From Candidatus Dormiibacterota bacterium (GTDB taxonomy: Bacteria; Chloroflexota; Dormibacteria; Aeolococcales; Bog-877): a stretch of DNA of 52,280 nucleotides. The stretch spans positions 1-52,280 of the forward strand of contig DAHUZI010000103.1 in NCBI GenBank assembly GCA_027306595.1, in the 5' to 3' direction. The position numbers and the translations under genes were made by a program. Shown in pieces: positions 18,308 through 27,539 of this stretch. Numbering within the stretch: the first letter of the stretch is position 1; the number at the start of each line of letters is the position of its first letter. Under the pieces are notes generated by a model. It saw only the letters and a program-made list of their open reading frames with translations. It had not been told where the DNA came from and searched no databases.

Positions 18308-19162
18308 TCAGCGCACCGCCACCGCGCGCCGGGGCCCGACCAGTCGCTCCAGATAGGCCCGGCTCCGCTCCGCCTCGTCGATGGTGCCGCACTCGACGCT
18401 GAGGGTGATCTCGCGATCGAGGGGGTCGAGCAGCCTCAGGATCCGCTCGAAGTCGACCACGCCGTCCCCGCAGGCGCAGCCCACCGGCGTGCCCGTGACC
18501 CGACCGCGCTCGCGGTCGCTGTGGGCGACGGAGATGTCCTTGGCGTGGACGTGGTAGACGCGGTCGACCACCTGCTCCAGTCCCAGGTACGGGTCCTCGA
18601 CCCCGGCCAGGTGGGCGTTGCCGGTGTCCCAGTTGACCTGGACCCAGGGGGAGGGGACCAGCTCGACGATCCGCAGCAGCCCGGCCGCGGTCCTCGTGAA
18701 GACGCCGTGGGGCTCGATGCAGAGCCAGACGCGGTGGCGCTCCGCCACCTGGACGGCCCGGGTGAGGGTGTAGCGCATCACCTCGTGTGCTTGCGCGTCA
18801 TCCATCCAGGCCGGCTTGACCATCTCGTCGGTGTTCACGAACCTCGCCCCCACCTGGTCGGCGAGCACCACCGCCCGGGTCAGCCGGGGAATCGCCGCCT
18901 CCGGCTTCATGAGGGGGCTGTGGCCGCTGAGGCTCGAGACCCCCACCTGGTGTCGCTGGCAGATCTCCCGCATCAGCAAGGGATCCTCCTCCATGGAGAA
19001 GGAATGGAAGTAGTGGACCTCGCTCAGCAGCTCCCAGCCGGTGTGCACCATCGGCTCCACCCAGCGGTAGCCGAGCTCGGCGGCGATCGCCACCCCCTCC
19101 TCGAAGCCCTTGTCGGCGCTGCGGACGAACTCCATGTTGACCGCAATCCGGTACCGCGCCAC
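18308..19162 (-). CDS. Sugar phosphate isomerase/epimerase family (TIM barrel), paralogue A
   Basis: FVNTDEM..., LCIEPHG, VNWDTGNAHLAG, HVHAKDISVAH, metal-site-like motifs. Confidence 0.88.
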   Translation of the reverse strand: MARYRIAVNMEFVRSADKGFEEGVAIAAELGYRWVEPMVHTGWELLSEVHYFHSFSMEEDPLLMREICQRHQVGVSSLSGHSPLMKPEAAIPRLTRAVVLADQVGARFVNTDEMVKPAWMDDAQAHEVMRYTLTRAVQVAERHRVWLCIEPHGVFTRTAAGLLRIVELVPSPWVQVNWDTGNAHLAGVEDPYLGLEQVVDRVYHVHAKDISVAHSDRERGRVTGTPVGCACGDGVVDFERILRLLDPLDREITLSVECGTIDEAERSRAYLERLVGPRRAVAVR

Positions 19163-19186
19163 GACGCCACCTCCCGCGAGACGGAA

Positions 19187-19213
19187 GCGGGGCTCCCGCG
19201 TGGGGAGCCCCGC
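19187..19213 (-). promoter_or_regulatory. Strong RNA stem-loop between the SBP gene and downstream genes
   Basis: GCGGGGCTCCC-GCGTG-GGGAGCCCCGC, 11-bp perfect stem starting about 22 nt after the SBP stop codon (minus-strand sense). Confidence 0.65.
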
Positions 19214-19234
19214 CCCCTTCGTCCTATCCTTCGC

Positions 19235-20305
19235 TCACTCGGGCGGGTTCGCCACCGGCCTGAGGAGGGGCATCTTCATGTACTTGGCGACCAGGGAGGG
19301 ATTCTTGAAGAAGTCCCAGCCGACCGCCTGGCCCATGGTCGCCTTGGTCACGAAATTGGTGTGCGAGTAGTAGAGCTTGCCGCCGGAGATCGTGTGGTTG
19401 AGGTAGGCGTTGATGAGCCGCACCGCCATCAGGCCCTCCAGCGCGGGTGAGCAGGTGTTGCTCGCCTTGAGCCAGCCGGCCTTGATGCCGGCGAGGCCGT
19501 AGGGCGCCCCGTTCTGGGAGACCATCAGCACCTGGCTGGCCTTGTGAGCGGCCACCAGGGCGGTGTGGGCCCCGACCGCCATGTCCTCGTTCTCGACGAA
19601 CACGCCAGCCAGATCCGGATACTTGCCGACGATGTCCTGCATCGCGGTGTAGCCGTCCGGCCGCAGCCAGTGGCCGGTCTCAGTCGCGACGTACTGGATC
19701 TTGCCGTTGGCGCAGGTCATGGTCGGGTTGCCCTCGGCGAGATCGCCCTTGCAGCCCAGGCCCTGGAGGAAGCCCTGCCGGTATCCTTCGGCGTCACCGC
19801 GTCCGAGCTGCCCGGTGATGATCGCGATCTTCCCCTTGACGTGGGTGCGCATGTAGACGCCGACCGGGTAGCTGTAGGCGGTGAGGTTGACCTGCTCGAA
19901 GCCGATCACGTTGCTCTTGTTGAGGTACTTGTGGGAGTACCCATACATCAGGAACACCGGCACGTGGACCCGCTGGGCGGCGGCGATGCTGGCGTCCTCG
20001 GTGGAGAGCCCGACCGAGTAGCCGGTGATCGCCTTGACCCCGGCGGCCAGGGCGTTGCGGACGTTGGCGAGCTCGACGGAGGGACTGATGTTGGGGTTGG
20101 GATACACCTTGACGGTGTAGCCGAGGGAGCGAGCCGCAGCGTCAGCACCCTGGAGGCCATCCTGGTAGTACAGGTCTGGCCCAGAGAGCAGGAACGCGAT
20201 CGTCCCCTTGCTCTTGGCGAGCGCGGGTGCGTTGGTCGCCCCCAGGGCCGCCGTCAGCGCGAGCGCCGTGACGGCCGCCAGGGTCGCGCGACCGAATCTG
20301 AACAT
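19235..20305 (-). CDS. Sugar ABC transporter substrate-binding protein (ribose-type, Peripla_BP_4)
   Basis: Signal peptide MFRFGRATLAAVTALALTAALGATNAPALA; IAFLLSGPDLYYQDGLQGADAAARSLGYTVKVY; FVENEDMAVGAHTAL. Confidence 0.92.
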   Translation of the reverse strand: MFRFGRATLAAVTALALTAALGATNAPALAKSKGTIAFLLSGPDLYYQDGLQGADAAARSLGYTVKVYPNPNISPSVELANVRNALAAGVKAITGYSVGLSTEDASIAAAQRVHVPVFLMYGYSHKYLNKSNVIGFEQVNLTAYSYPVGVYMRTHVKGKIAIITGQLGRGDAEGYRQGFLQGLGCKGDLAEGNPTMTCANGKIQYVATETGHWLRPDGYTAMQDIVGKYPDLAGVFVENEDMAVGAHTALVAAHKASQVLMVSQNGAPYGLAGIKAGWLKASNTCSPALEGLMAVRLINAYLNHTISGGKLYYSHTNFVTKATMGQAVGWDFFKNPSLVAKYMKMPLLRPVANPPE

Positions 20306-20387
20306 TACCCTATCCTCCTATCCTGGACATGGACCGACGTCGTCCGACCGCCCTCCCTGCCGCACACCACCCTGTCACCACCTCCTT

Positions 20388-21422
20388 CTACTTCTGCGCC
20401 CGCGTGACCATGACGGCGATGACGATGATCAGCCCGAGGGCCATCTGCTGATAGTTGCTGGAAAGCCCGGCAAACACGATCGCGTTCTGGACGATGCCCC
20501 AGAGCGCGACTCCCTGGAGGGACCGGAGGGCGCCGCCGCGGCCGCCGAAGAGCGCGGTCCCACCGATCACGGCGCAGGCGATCGATTCCAGCTCGAAGTT
20601 CTGCGCCAGGTTGAACGACGCCTCGTTGATCTCGCCGGAGAGGACCATCCCGGTGATCCCGACCAGCAACCCCATGATGGTGTAGAGGTAGATCTTCGTA
20701 CGCTTGACCGGGATCCCCGAGAGGTAGGCGGCCTCCTCGTTGCCCCCGATCGCATAGGCGCGGCGGCCCAGCGGGCTCCATCGGAGGAAGGCGAAGGCGA
20801 ACAGCACCACCAGCACCAGGGGAATGGTGAGCGACGGGAGCCCGAAGAACGGAGGGCCCGAGGGCAGGTAGCCGCCGAATGCGGTGTACAGGCCCTTCAT
20901 GTCGTTGACCGGCGCGCCACCGGTGAGCTGGGTGTCGAGCCCGAAGAGGAAGATCGACATCCCCAAGGTGATGATGAAGGGGTGGGCGCGTCCCTGGGCC
21001 GCGAGCAGGCCGTTGACGAATCCGACCCCGGTGGAGGCCGCGATGCCGGCGGCGATGGCCAGCCAGAGCGGCTGGTTCTGCTGGAGGAGCAGCCCGGTGA
21101 CGATGCCGGCGAAGGCGATGTTGTAGCCGACCGAGAGGTCGAGCCCGGCCGAGATCAGAAGGATCGCCTGCCCCATCGTGACGATGCCGAGCGGGGCCAC
21201 CTGGCTCAGGATGTTCTCGAAGTTGAACACGGTGAGGTAGTGGGAGGACTGGAAGGTGGTGACCGCGATCAGCACCACCATCACGGCCATGGGCCACACG
21301 GAATAGACGTCGACCCGCCGCAACCGGGACCGGATCCGGCCATCGGGCAGGGCCGAGTGGTCGGCTGGCGGCGTCTCCAGCCCGGCGGCCACAGTCGGGT
21401 GACCCGGATGGTCTGTGCTCAT
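20388..21422 (-). CDS. Sugar ABC transporter permease (RbsC family)
   Basis: GQAILLISAGLDLSVGYNIAFAGIV, AYAIGGNEEAAYLSGIPVKRTKI, CAVIGGTALFGGRG. Confidence 0.95.
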   Translation of the reverse strand: MSTDHPGHPTVAAGLETPPADHSALPDGRIRSRLRRVDVYSVWPMAVMVVLIAVTTFQSSHYLTVFNFENILSQVAPLGIVTMGQAILLISAGLDLSVGYNIAFAGIVTGLLLQQNQPLWLAIAAGIAASTGVGFVNGLLAAQGRAHPFIITLGMSIFLFGLDTQLTGGAPVNDMKGLYTAFGGYLPSGPPFFGLPSLTIPLVLVVLFAFAFLRWSPLGRRAYAIGGNEEAAYLSGIPVKRTKIYLYTIMGLLVGITGMVLSGEINEASFNLAQNFELESIACAVIGGTALFGGRGGALRSLQGVALWGIVQNAIVFAGLSSNYQQMALGLIIVIAVMVTRAQK

Positions 21423-22954
21423 GATGCTTGCGCCCCCAGCGATCCAACGGTCATGGCGATGATCTCGGCGTAGCTCGTCTCCCGGGCGCTGACGGTCTGC
21501 ACCACCTCGCCGCTGCGCAGGCAGACGATCCGGTCCACGAACCTCAGGAGGTCGCGCACGTCGGTCGAGATCACCAAGACCGCGCGGCCGGCCGCCGCCA
21601 GCTCGCGGACGATCCGATGGATCTCCACTTTGGCGCTGACGTCGACCCCCTGGGTGGGTTCCTCCAGCACCAGCACGGCGGCGTCGGCGGCGAGGCCCTT
21701 GGCCAGCAGCACCTTCTGGCGGTTGCCACCGCTCAGGGTGCGGACCGGCGTCGCCAGCGACGGGGCGGCGATGTTGAGATCGCGCCTGAACTGCTGGGCG
21801 ACGGCGCGCTCCCGCGGCAGGGAGAGGACGCCGTGCCGGGTGATCGCGCGCAGGGCGACCAGGGTGATGTTGGCGGCGACCGACAGGGGGAGCACCAGGC
21901 CCTGGCGGTCGGGGTCCTCCGGGACCAGGAAGATGTGCCGACCGATCGACTGCCGGGGTCCGCGGGGGCGGTAGGGGTGGCCGGCGAGCCGGATCCGCCC
22001 CGCGGTCGGCCGGTCGAGCCCATAGATCACCCGGGCGACCTCGTGACCGCCGGCGCCGATCACCCCGGTCACCCCCACCACCTCGCCGGTTCGCACCTCG
22101 AGGCTGACATCGCGGAGGACGTCGGTCCGCAGGTGCTCCACCGCCAAGAGGGCGGGCCCGTTCGGCTCGGCCTTCACCGCCGGCGCGGTCGGCGGGGCCG
22201 CCGCCGCGGCCGGGGCCCGACCCGCCATCAGGGTCACCACCTCGGTCTGGGTGACCTCGCGGGTGGGGCAGGTGACCATCAGCCGCCCGTCCCTGAGCAC
22301 CGTGAGCCGGTCGGCGAGCCGGAAGATCTCCTCCAGCGGGTGGGTCACATAGAGGATCGCCACCCCCTCGTTGACCAGCTGGCCGACAAGGGTGAAGAGC
22401 CGCTCGCTTCGCTCCGCGTCCAACGCTGCTGTGGGCTCGTCGAGGATGAGGAGCTTGGCGCGGCGGTACACGGCCTTGGCGATCGCCACCTGCTGGCGCT
22501 CGGGAGTGGTGAGGTGGGCCACCGGCACGGCCGGGTCGATGTCGAGCCGGAACTGAGCCAGCAGGTCCCGGGTCCGGCGGTTGGCCTCGTGCCGGTCGAT
22601 CACGACGCCGGCGCGGCTCGGGAGCTGGCCGAGGAGGACGTTCTCGGCCACCGACAGCCAGGGCAGGAGCTGCGCCCGCTGGTGGAGGACGGCGATGCCA
22701 AGGTCGTAGGCGTGCTTGGGGGTGTAGGTCGTGATCGGCCGGCCATCGAAGAGGATCCGGCCGCGGTCCGGCGGGTGGACGCCGGCGATGCACTTGACCA
22801 GCGTCGACTTGCCGGCCCCGTTCTGGCCGACCAGGCCATGGACCTCGCCCGGCAGCACCGTGAGGCTGACGGCGCTGAGGGCTTCCACCCCGGGGAAGTG
22901 CTTGCTGAGGGCCTCCACGGCCAGAAGCGGCGGGCGGGCGGCGTCGCTGGTCAT
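21419..22954 (-). CDS. Sugar ABC transporter ATP-binding protein (RbsA family, two NBDs)
   Basis: NBD1 GQNGAGKSTLVKCIAG and LLILDEPTAALD; NBD2 LSGGNRQKVLLAKGL. The NBD1 signature (LTTPERQQV) and NBD2 Walker A (GVIGAGGHEV) are degenerate. Confidence 0.94.
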   Translation of the reverse strand: MTSDAARPPLLAVEALSKHFPGVEALSAVSLTVLPGEVHGLVGQNGAGKSTLVKCIAGVHPPDRGRILFDGRPITTYTPKHAYDLGIAVLHQRAQLLPWLSVAENVLLGQLPSRAGVVIDRHEANRRTRDLLAQFRLDIDPAVPVAHLTTPERQQVAIAKAVYRRAKLLILDEPTAALDAERSERLFTLVGQLVNEGVAILYVTHPLEEIFRLADRLTVLRDGRLMVTCPTREVTQTEVVTLMAGRAPAAAAAPPTAPAVKAEPNGPALLAVEHLRTDVLRDVSLEVRTGEVVGVTGVIGAGGHEVARVIYGLDRPTAGRIRLAGHPYRPRGPRQSIGRHIFLVPEDPDRQGLVLPLSVAANITLVALRAITRHGVLSLPRERAVAQQFRRDLNIAAPSLATPVRTLSGGNRQKVLLAKGLAADAAVLVLEEPTQGVDVSAKVEIHRIVRELAAAGRAVLVISTDVRDLLRFVDRIVCLRSGEVVQTVSARETSYAEIIAMTVGSLGAQAS

Positions 22955-23817
22955 CGGGTCGGACCACTGAGGTCGGGGAGCAGTCCGCGCAGGAACCGCC
23001 CGCCCTCCCTGGCGATGGCGTCGGGCGAGGCCCCAAGCGGGCGCCAGACGGAGGCGGCGCGCGCGATCTGCTCGATGCCGGTCGTGAACGACTCGATGAC
23101 GACCGCGCCCTGGTACCGGACCGCCGCGAGGCCGGCCGCGAAGGTGGTCCAGTCGAAGTGGCCGCTCCCCGGCGCGCCGCGGTCGTTCTCGCAGGCATGC
23201 ACGTGCCGGAGCCGGCCGCCCGCCGCCGCCACCGCCTGGGCGATCGACCGCTCCTCGATGTTGAGGTGGAAGGTGTCGAGGAGCAGGCCGCAGTTGGGCA
23301 TGTCGATCCGGTCGCACAGCTCGAGCCCCTGCTTGACCGTGTTGACGAGATCGGTCTCGAATCGATTGAGCGGCTCGATCGCCAGCGACACCCCGCGCTC
23401 CCCGGCGTACTCGGCCGCGGCCCGCAGGCTGGTCGCGGCGCGCTGCCGCTGCCGCTCCCGCTGGGCGTCACCCAGCGGGCGGGCCTGGCCCGTCGGGGCA
23501 TACATGGGGCCGGCGACGTGCGGGGAGCCCACCCGGCCGGCGATGTCCACGCAGGTGCGCAGGTAGGCGAGCCCCTGCCGGCGGCGCTCCGGATCCTCGT
23601 GGGACAGGTCACGGTCGGGTCCGAAGGCGCCGCAGACCGAGACCGCCAGCCCGGCCGCATCGGCCGCGGCCCGGACCCGGTCCGCGCTCACCCGCTCCGG
23701 CTCCTCGATGCAGATCTCGAGGAGGTCGAACCCCAGCGTGCGCGCGCGCTCGAACAGCCCGAGGGCGTCGTCGCCGAAGGGCGAGACCCAAAGGTAGGTG
23801 CTGACGCCGAGCTTCAT
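22951..23817 (-). CDS. Sugar phosphate isomerase/epimerase family (TIM barrel), paralogue B
   Basis: MKLGVSTYLWVSPF...; LAIEPLNRFETDLVNTVKQ; LLLDTFHLNIEE; HVHACENDRGAPGSGHFDW, epimerase-like. Confidence 0.92.
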   Translation of the reverse strand: MKLGVSTYLWVSPFGDDALGLFERARTLGFDLLEICIEEPERVSADRVRAAADAAGLAVSVCGAFGPDRDLSHEDPERRRQGLAYLRTCVDIAGRVGSPHVAGPMYAPTGQARPLGDAQRERQRQRAATSLRAAAEYAGERGVSLAIEPLNRFETDLVNTVKQGLELCDRIDMPNCGLLLDTFHLNIEERSIAQAVAAAGGRLRHVHACENDRGAPGSGHFDWTTFAAGLAAVRYQGAVVIESFTTGIEQIARAASVWRPLGASPDAIAREGGRFLRGLLPDLSGPTR

Positions 23818-24977
23818 CGCCGGCCGCCCCCGTCGGGCTCCGCCGCGGTGTGCTCGACCGCCTCCCAGGTCCCGCTCGCGGACGCGCGCTCGACCGCCTC
23901 GGCCACCTCGGCGGCCCGCAGCCCGTCGAGGAAGGTGGCGCCGTGCGGCCCCAGCGGCCGGGTGCCCGCCACCGCGTCCAGGAGGTGGGCCAGCATGTTC
24001 ACGTGGCCGTGCTCCCATCCGAGAACGTGGCCGGCCGGCCACCACGGCGCCGCCAGCTCGTGCTCCGGCTCGGTGGCGAGGACGTCGGTGAAGCCGCCAA
24101 GGCGACCGGGACCGCGGCGGTGCACCCGGAGCCGGTTCGGCGACTCCAGGCTCCAGGCCAGACTGCCTCGGGCCCCGCTGATCTCGAAGGCGAGGTGGTT
24201 CTTGCGGCCGGGCGCGATCAACGACGCCTCGATGGTCGCGACCAGGCCGCCCGCGAGACGGGCCAGGATCGCGACCGCGTCGTCAGTCTCGGCGGGGCCG
24301 GCGCGGAACGTGCGGGTTGGGGTGATCCTGGTGATCACCGCCGCGACCGCCTCGATCTCGCCGCACAGGTAGCGGGCCTGGTCGATCGCGTGGCAGCCGA
24401 TGATGTCGACCACCCCCGTCGGCGAGGGGAGCTGGGCGGCAGGGTCGGTCCGCCACTCCTGGGCGTACCGGATCTGGACCTGGCGCAGCTCCCCCAGCTC
24501 CCCCTCGTGGATCAGCGCCCAGGCCAGCCGGACGGCTGGGAAGAAGCGGTAGTTGAAGCCCGTGAGGTGGATGACGCCGGCGGCCGCGGCGGCCTCGTAG
24601 AGGCGGCGGGCCTCGGCCGCCGACGAGGCCAGGGGCTTCTCGCACACCACGTGCTTGCCGGCGGCGATCGCCGCCAGGGTCGGCTCCACGTGGGCGGCGT
24701 CGGCGGCCACATTGTCGAACACCGCGACCCTGGGATCGGCGACGAGGTCGTGCCAGTCCGTCGTCCAGGATTCGTAGCCGTAGCGGGTGGCCGCCTCCCG
24801 CACTGCGGCCTCGGTGCGCCCGCCGATCGCCACCAGCTGGGGCCGGGCCGCCGACGGCCAGTGGATGTGGGGGAGGGTGAGCAGGGCGTGGGAGTGGGCC
24901 TTGGCCATGAACCCGTAGCCGAGCAGGCCGAATCCGACCGACCGGCGCTCGTCACGGGGCGCGGCGGACAGGCTCAT
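23814..24977 (-). CDS. Gfo/Idh/MocA family oxidoreductase, paralogue 1
   Basis: VGFGLLGYGFMAKAHSHALL Rossmann start; HVVCEKPLASSAAEARRL; DIIGCHAIDQARYLCGEI. Confidence 0.94.
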   Translation of the reverse strand: MSLSAAPRDERRSVGFGLLGYGFMAKAHSHALLTLPHIHWPSAARPQLVAIGGRTEAAVREAATRYGYESWTTDWHDLVADPRVAVFDNVAADAAHVEPTLAAIAAGKHVVCEKPLASSAAEARRLYEAAAAAGVIHLTGFNYRFFPAVRLAWALIHEGELGELRQVQIRYAQEWRTDPAAQLPSPTGVVDIIGCHAIDQARYLCGEIEAVAAVITRITPTRTFRAGPAETDDAVAILARLAGGLVATIEASLIAPGRKNHLAFEISGARGSLAWSLESPNRLRVHRRGPGRLGGFTDVLATEPEHELAAPWWPAGHVLGWEHGHVNMLAHLLDAVAGTRPLGPHGATFLDGLRAAEVAEAVERASASGTWEAVEHTAAEPDGGGRR

Positions 24978-25873
24978 CGGGCAGCGGTGCCAAGCTGGGC
25001 GCCCGGCGGCGGCTCCAGGGTGCGCAGGTAGGCAAGGCTCTTGGCCACGATCTCCTCCTCGCTCTGGGAGGCCCACGGCTCCCCGATCAGATCCACCTCG
25101 ACGCTGAGGGACCCGTCGAACCCGCCCTGCCCGAGCGCCGCAACCACCCCCTCCATGTCGATGACCCCCTCGCCGATCGGGCAGGCGGGCCACCAGGTGA
25201 AGTTGTCGGACGGGCTCCCGCCCCGTCGCCGCGTGGCGATGTCCTTCGTGTGGGTGCTGACGGTGAGGGGGGCGAGCCGCTCAGCGGCCACCACCGGGTC
25301 CTCGAACAGGCGGATGGCGTTGCCGGTGTCGAAGTTCACCCGAAGGAAGTCGGAGTCGACCGCCTCGATGATTCGCACCATCTCCGCCGAGGTGAAGTCG
25401 ATGTGGTTCTCGAGGGCGAGGGTGACGCCGTGGTCGGCCGCCACGGCCGCGGCCTCGCGCAGCATCGGCACCACCCGCCCGATCAGCTCCTCCCGGGGTG
25501 CCTTGGCGTAGTTCATGCTCGCGGCGGTGATCCGCATTCGGGTCGAGCCCAGCCGCAGGGTCTGGGGGATGTGGCGCTCCAGCGCCGCCAGCTCGTCAGG
25601 CCGGGTTCCGCCCCACAGCCCTTCGGGATGGCCCCAGCCCAGCACCCGGTCCAGACCGTGCTCGTCCAGTCGGGCCCGGATCTCGTCGCACAGCCCGTTG
25701 TCGAGGGCGTCGAAGAAGCAGCTCTCCAGGGCCACCTCGTCGACGTGCTGGGCGAGCGCGAAGTCGAGGAACTCCTTCTCCATCCGCCAGCGGATCCCGG
25801 GGTCGGTCTGCAGGCCCGGGTAGATCTCGCCGAAGTAGCGATGGAAGCAGTAGCTGTCGATCCCGATCTTCAT
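24974..25873 (-). CDS. Sugar phosphate isomerase/epimerase family (TIM barrel), paralogue C
   Basis: MKIGIDSYCFHRYFGEIYPGL; LALENHIDFTSAEMVRIIEAV; VNFDTGNAIRLFEDP; STHTKDIA. Confidence 0.9.
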   Translation of the reverse strand: MKIGIDSYCFHRYFGEIYPGLQTDPGIRWRMEKEFLDFALAQHVDEVALESCFFDALDNGLCDEIRARLDEHGLDRVLGWGHPEGLWGGTRPDELAALERHIPQTLRLGSTRMRITAASMNYAKAPREELIGRVVPMLREAAAVAADHGVTLALENHIDFTSAEMVRIIEAVDSDFLRVNFDTGNAIRLFEDPVVAAERLAPLTVSTHTKDIATRRRGGSPSDNFTWWPACPIGEGVIDMEGVVAALGQGGFDGSLSVEVDLIGEPWASQSEEEIVAKSLAYLRTLEPPPGAQLGTAAR

Positions 25874-26877
25874 GGTGCCACGGCTCCTGTTGGTTCCTCA
25901 CGGACACGCACGGCGATTGCGGAGAGCTCGTCGACGACCGGTGGGGTCATCGCGAGGTCGAACACCTCCTCGATCACGCACGTCCATCCGTGGATGAAGT
26001 AGCGCCAGCCGTCCTCGACGTGCAGGTGCCGGGGCCCGGCCTGGGCCTGCGCCTGGCGCAGGAAGTCGAGCGCGCCGCGGTAGTTCAGCTCCCACACCCG
26101 GGCCTCCGACGGGAACACCCCCGCCTGGGTGATGGGGCTTCCCGGGCTGTCCTTGCCCATCCCCGTCCCGTTGACCACGAGCGACCCCGCAGGCAGGGCC
26201 CGAAGGAGCCGGTCGTTGAGCTGGGGGTCGTCGTTCACGACGTAGCGGACGTCGACGTGCCCCTCCACGCGCTCGTGGACCGCGCGCATGGCGGAGAGCC
26301 GGGGCGAGCTCCGGTTCACGACCGTGAGCCGCTGCGGCCGGTCGGCGCCGGCGCCGGCCCTGAGGAGGTTGAGGCTGATGGCGAGGTTGGAGCCGCCCGC
26401 ACCGAAGAGCAGCGCGTGGGCGCCGGTCCGCTCCCAGTAGCCGGGGGCGAGGAAGTCTCGAAGGGCGCGCCCCGACGAGATCGGGTCCTTGGCGTGGGCG
26501 CGGAGCCGACCGCCCCGCTTGGACAGGCATGAGACCTCGCCCAGCAGCTCGGCATAGGGGTCGACCTCGTCGAAGAGGTCGCGGCTGGCGGCGAACAGGT
26601 CGAGCTTGTGGGTCGTGACCAGACCGCCGAGCTCGAGCGGTTGGGACTTGATGGCCTCCACGACCGCGCGATACCGCTTGGGGGCGGCGTGGAGGGCGAG
26701 GTCATACCCGTGCATCGCCACGTCGCCGAGACCGAGGTGGCTCGCCCAGGCGGGGAAGACGCGCATGATCGCGGAGTGGCCGGTGGTGACGCCCACGAAT
26801 GCAAAGCGCCGGGTTCCGTCCGTCGAGGCCGCGCCCGGGACGTGCAGCGACCGGTCGGCCGCGCCCGCCAGGCTCAT
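25870..26877 (-). CDS. Shikimate dehydrogenase-like (AroE family) oxidoreductase
   Basis: GLVTTHKLDLF (cf. VTxPHK), LLFGAGGSNLAISLNLLRAG nucleotide site, SLVVNGTGMGKD. Confidence 0.8.
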   Translation of the reverse strand: MSLAGAADRSLHVPGAASTDGTRRFAFVGVTTGHSAIMRVFPAWASHLGLGDVAMHGYDLALHAAPKRYRAVVEAIKSQPLELGGLVTTHKLDLFAASRDLFDEVDPYAELLGEVSCLSKRGGRLRAHAKDPISSGRALRDFLAPGYWERTGAHALLFGAGGSNLAISLNLLRAGAGADRPQRLTVVNRSSPRLSAMRAVHERVEGHVDVRYVVNDDPQLNDRLLRALPAGSLVVNGTGMGKDSPGSPITQAGVFPSEARVWELNYRGALDFLRQAQAQAGPRHLHVEDGWRYFIHGWTCVIEEVFDLAMTPPVVDELSAIAVRVREEPTGAVAP

Positions 26878-27539
26878 AACGGCCGCGGCCCGAGCAGTGT
26901 CAGCAGCCGCCTGGCGTTGGCGCTGATCGCGTCCCAGTTGCGCGCCCGGCGGAGCGCGGGCGGCAGGAGATCGCCCCCCAGGCCCACCGCCACTGCGCCG
27001 GCGTCCAGCCACTCCCGTGCCCGCTCGGCTGCGATCCCCCCGGTCGGGACCATCAGCAGGTCCGGGAATGGGGCCAGCAGCGCCCGCACGTGCTGCGGGC
27101 CCACCGTCGAGGCCGGGAAGAGCTTCACGACCGCAGCGCCGGCCGCGACCGCCGCGGCGCACTCGGACGGCGTGAGCACACCTGGCACGACCAGGCGGCC
27201 GGTTGCGAGCATCGACCGCAGGAGCGCCAGGTCGAGGTGGGGGGAGACCAAGAGGTCGGCCCCGGCCTGGCTCGCGGCCTCGGCCTGGGCCGCCGTCGTG
27301 ATCGTCCCCGCGCCGAGGAGGAGGTCGGGGCCGAGCCGCCGCCGGGTCTCGACCAGCGCCTCGGCCACCCCCGGGGTGGTGAAGGTCAGCTCGATCGCTC
27401 CGAGACCGCCGGCGTGGAGGGCCTCGGCGATCGCGATCGCCTCGGCCGTGTCCTGGGCGCGCACCACGGCGATCGCCCGGGCCGCCCGCAGCCGCTCCAG
27501 CGCGCGACGCGCCGTCGAGGGCCCGGTGGCGGCGCTCAT
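26874..27539 (-). CDS. KDPG/KHG-type 2-keto-3-deoxy aldolase
   Basis: ELTFTTPGVAEAL, LLGAGTITTAAQAEAASQAGADLLVSPHLD, VPGVLTPSECAAAVAAGAAVVKLFPAS. Confidence 0.92.
   Translation of the reverse strand: MSAATGPSTARRALERLRAARAIAVVRAQDTAEAIAIAEALHAGGLGAIELTFTTPGVAEALVETRRRLGPDLLLGAGTITTAAQAEAASQAGADLLVSPHLDLALLRSMLATGRLVVPGVLTPSECAAAVAAGAAVVKLFPASTVGPQHVRALLAPFPDLLMVPTGGIAAERAREWLDAGAVAVGLGGDLLPPALRRARNWDAISANARRLLTLLGPRPL

Noticed and set aside
20388-23660. 1090-aa minus-strand ORF that would fuse a barrel/ABC-like region to the RbsC permease
   Set aside because: Only the C-terminal 344 aa from ATG 21422 is protein-like. The upstream part is the wrong frame of the RbsA and TIM-barrel genes.
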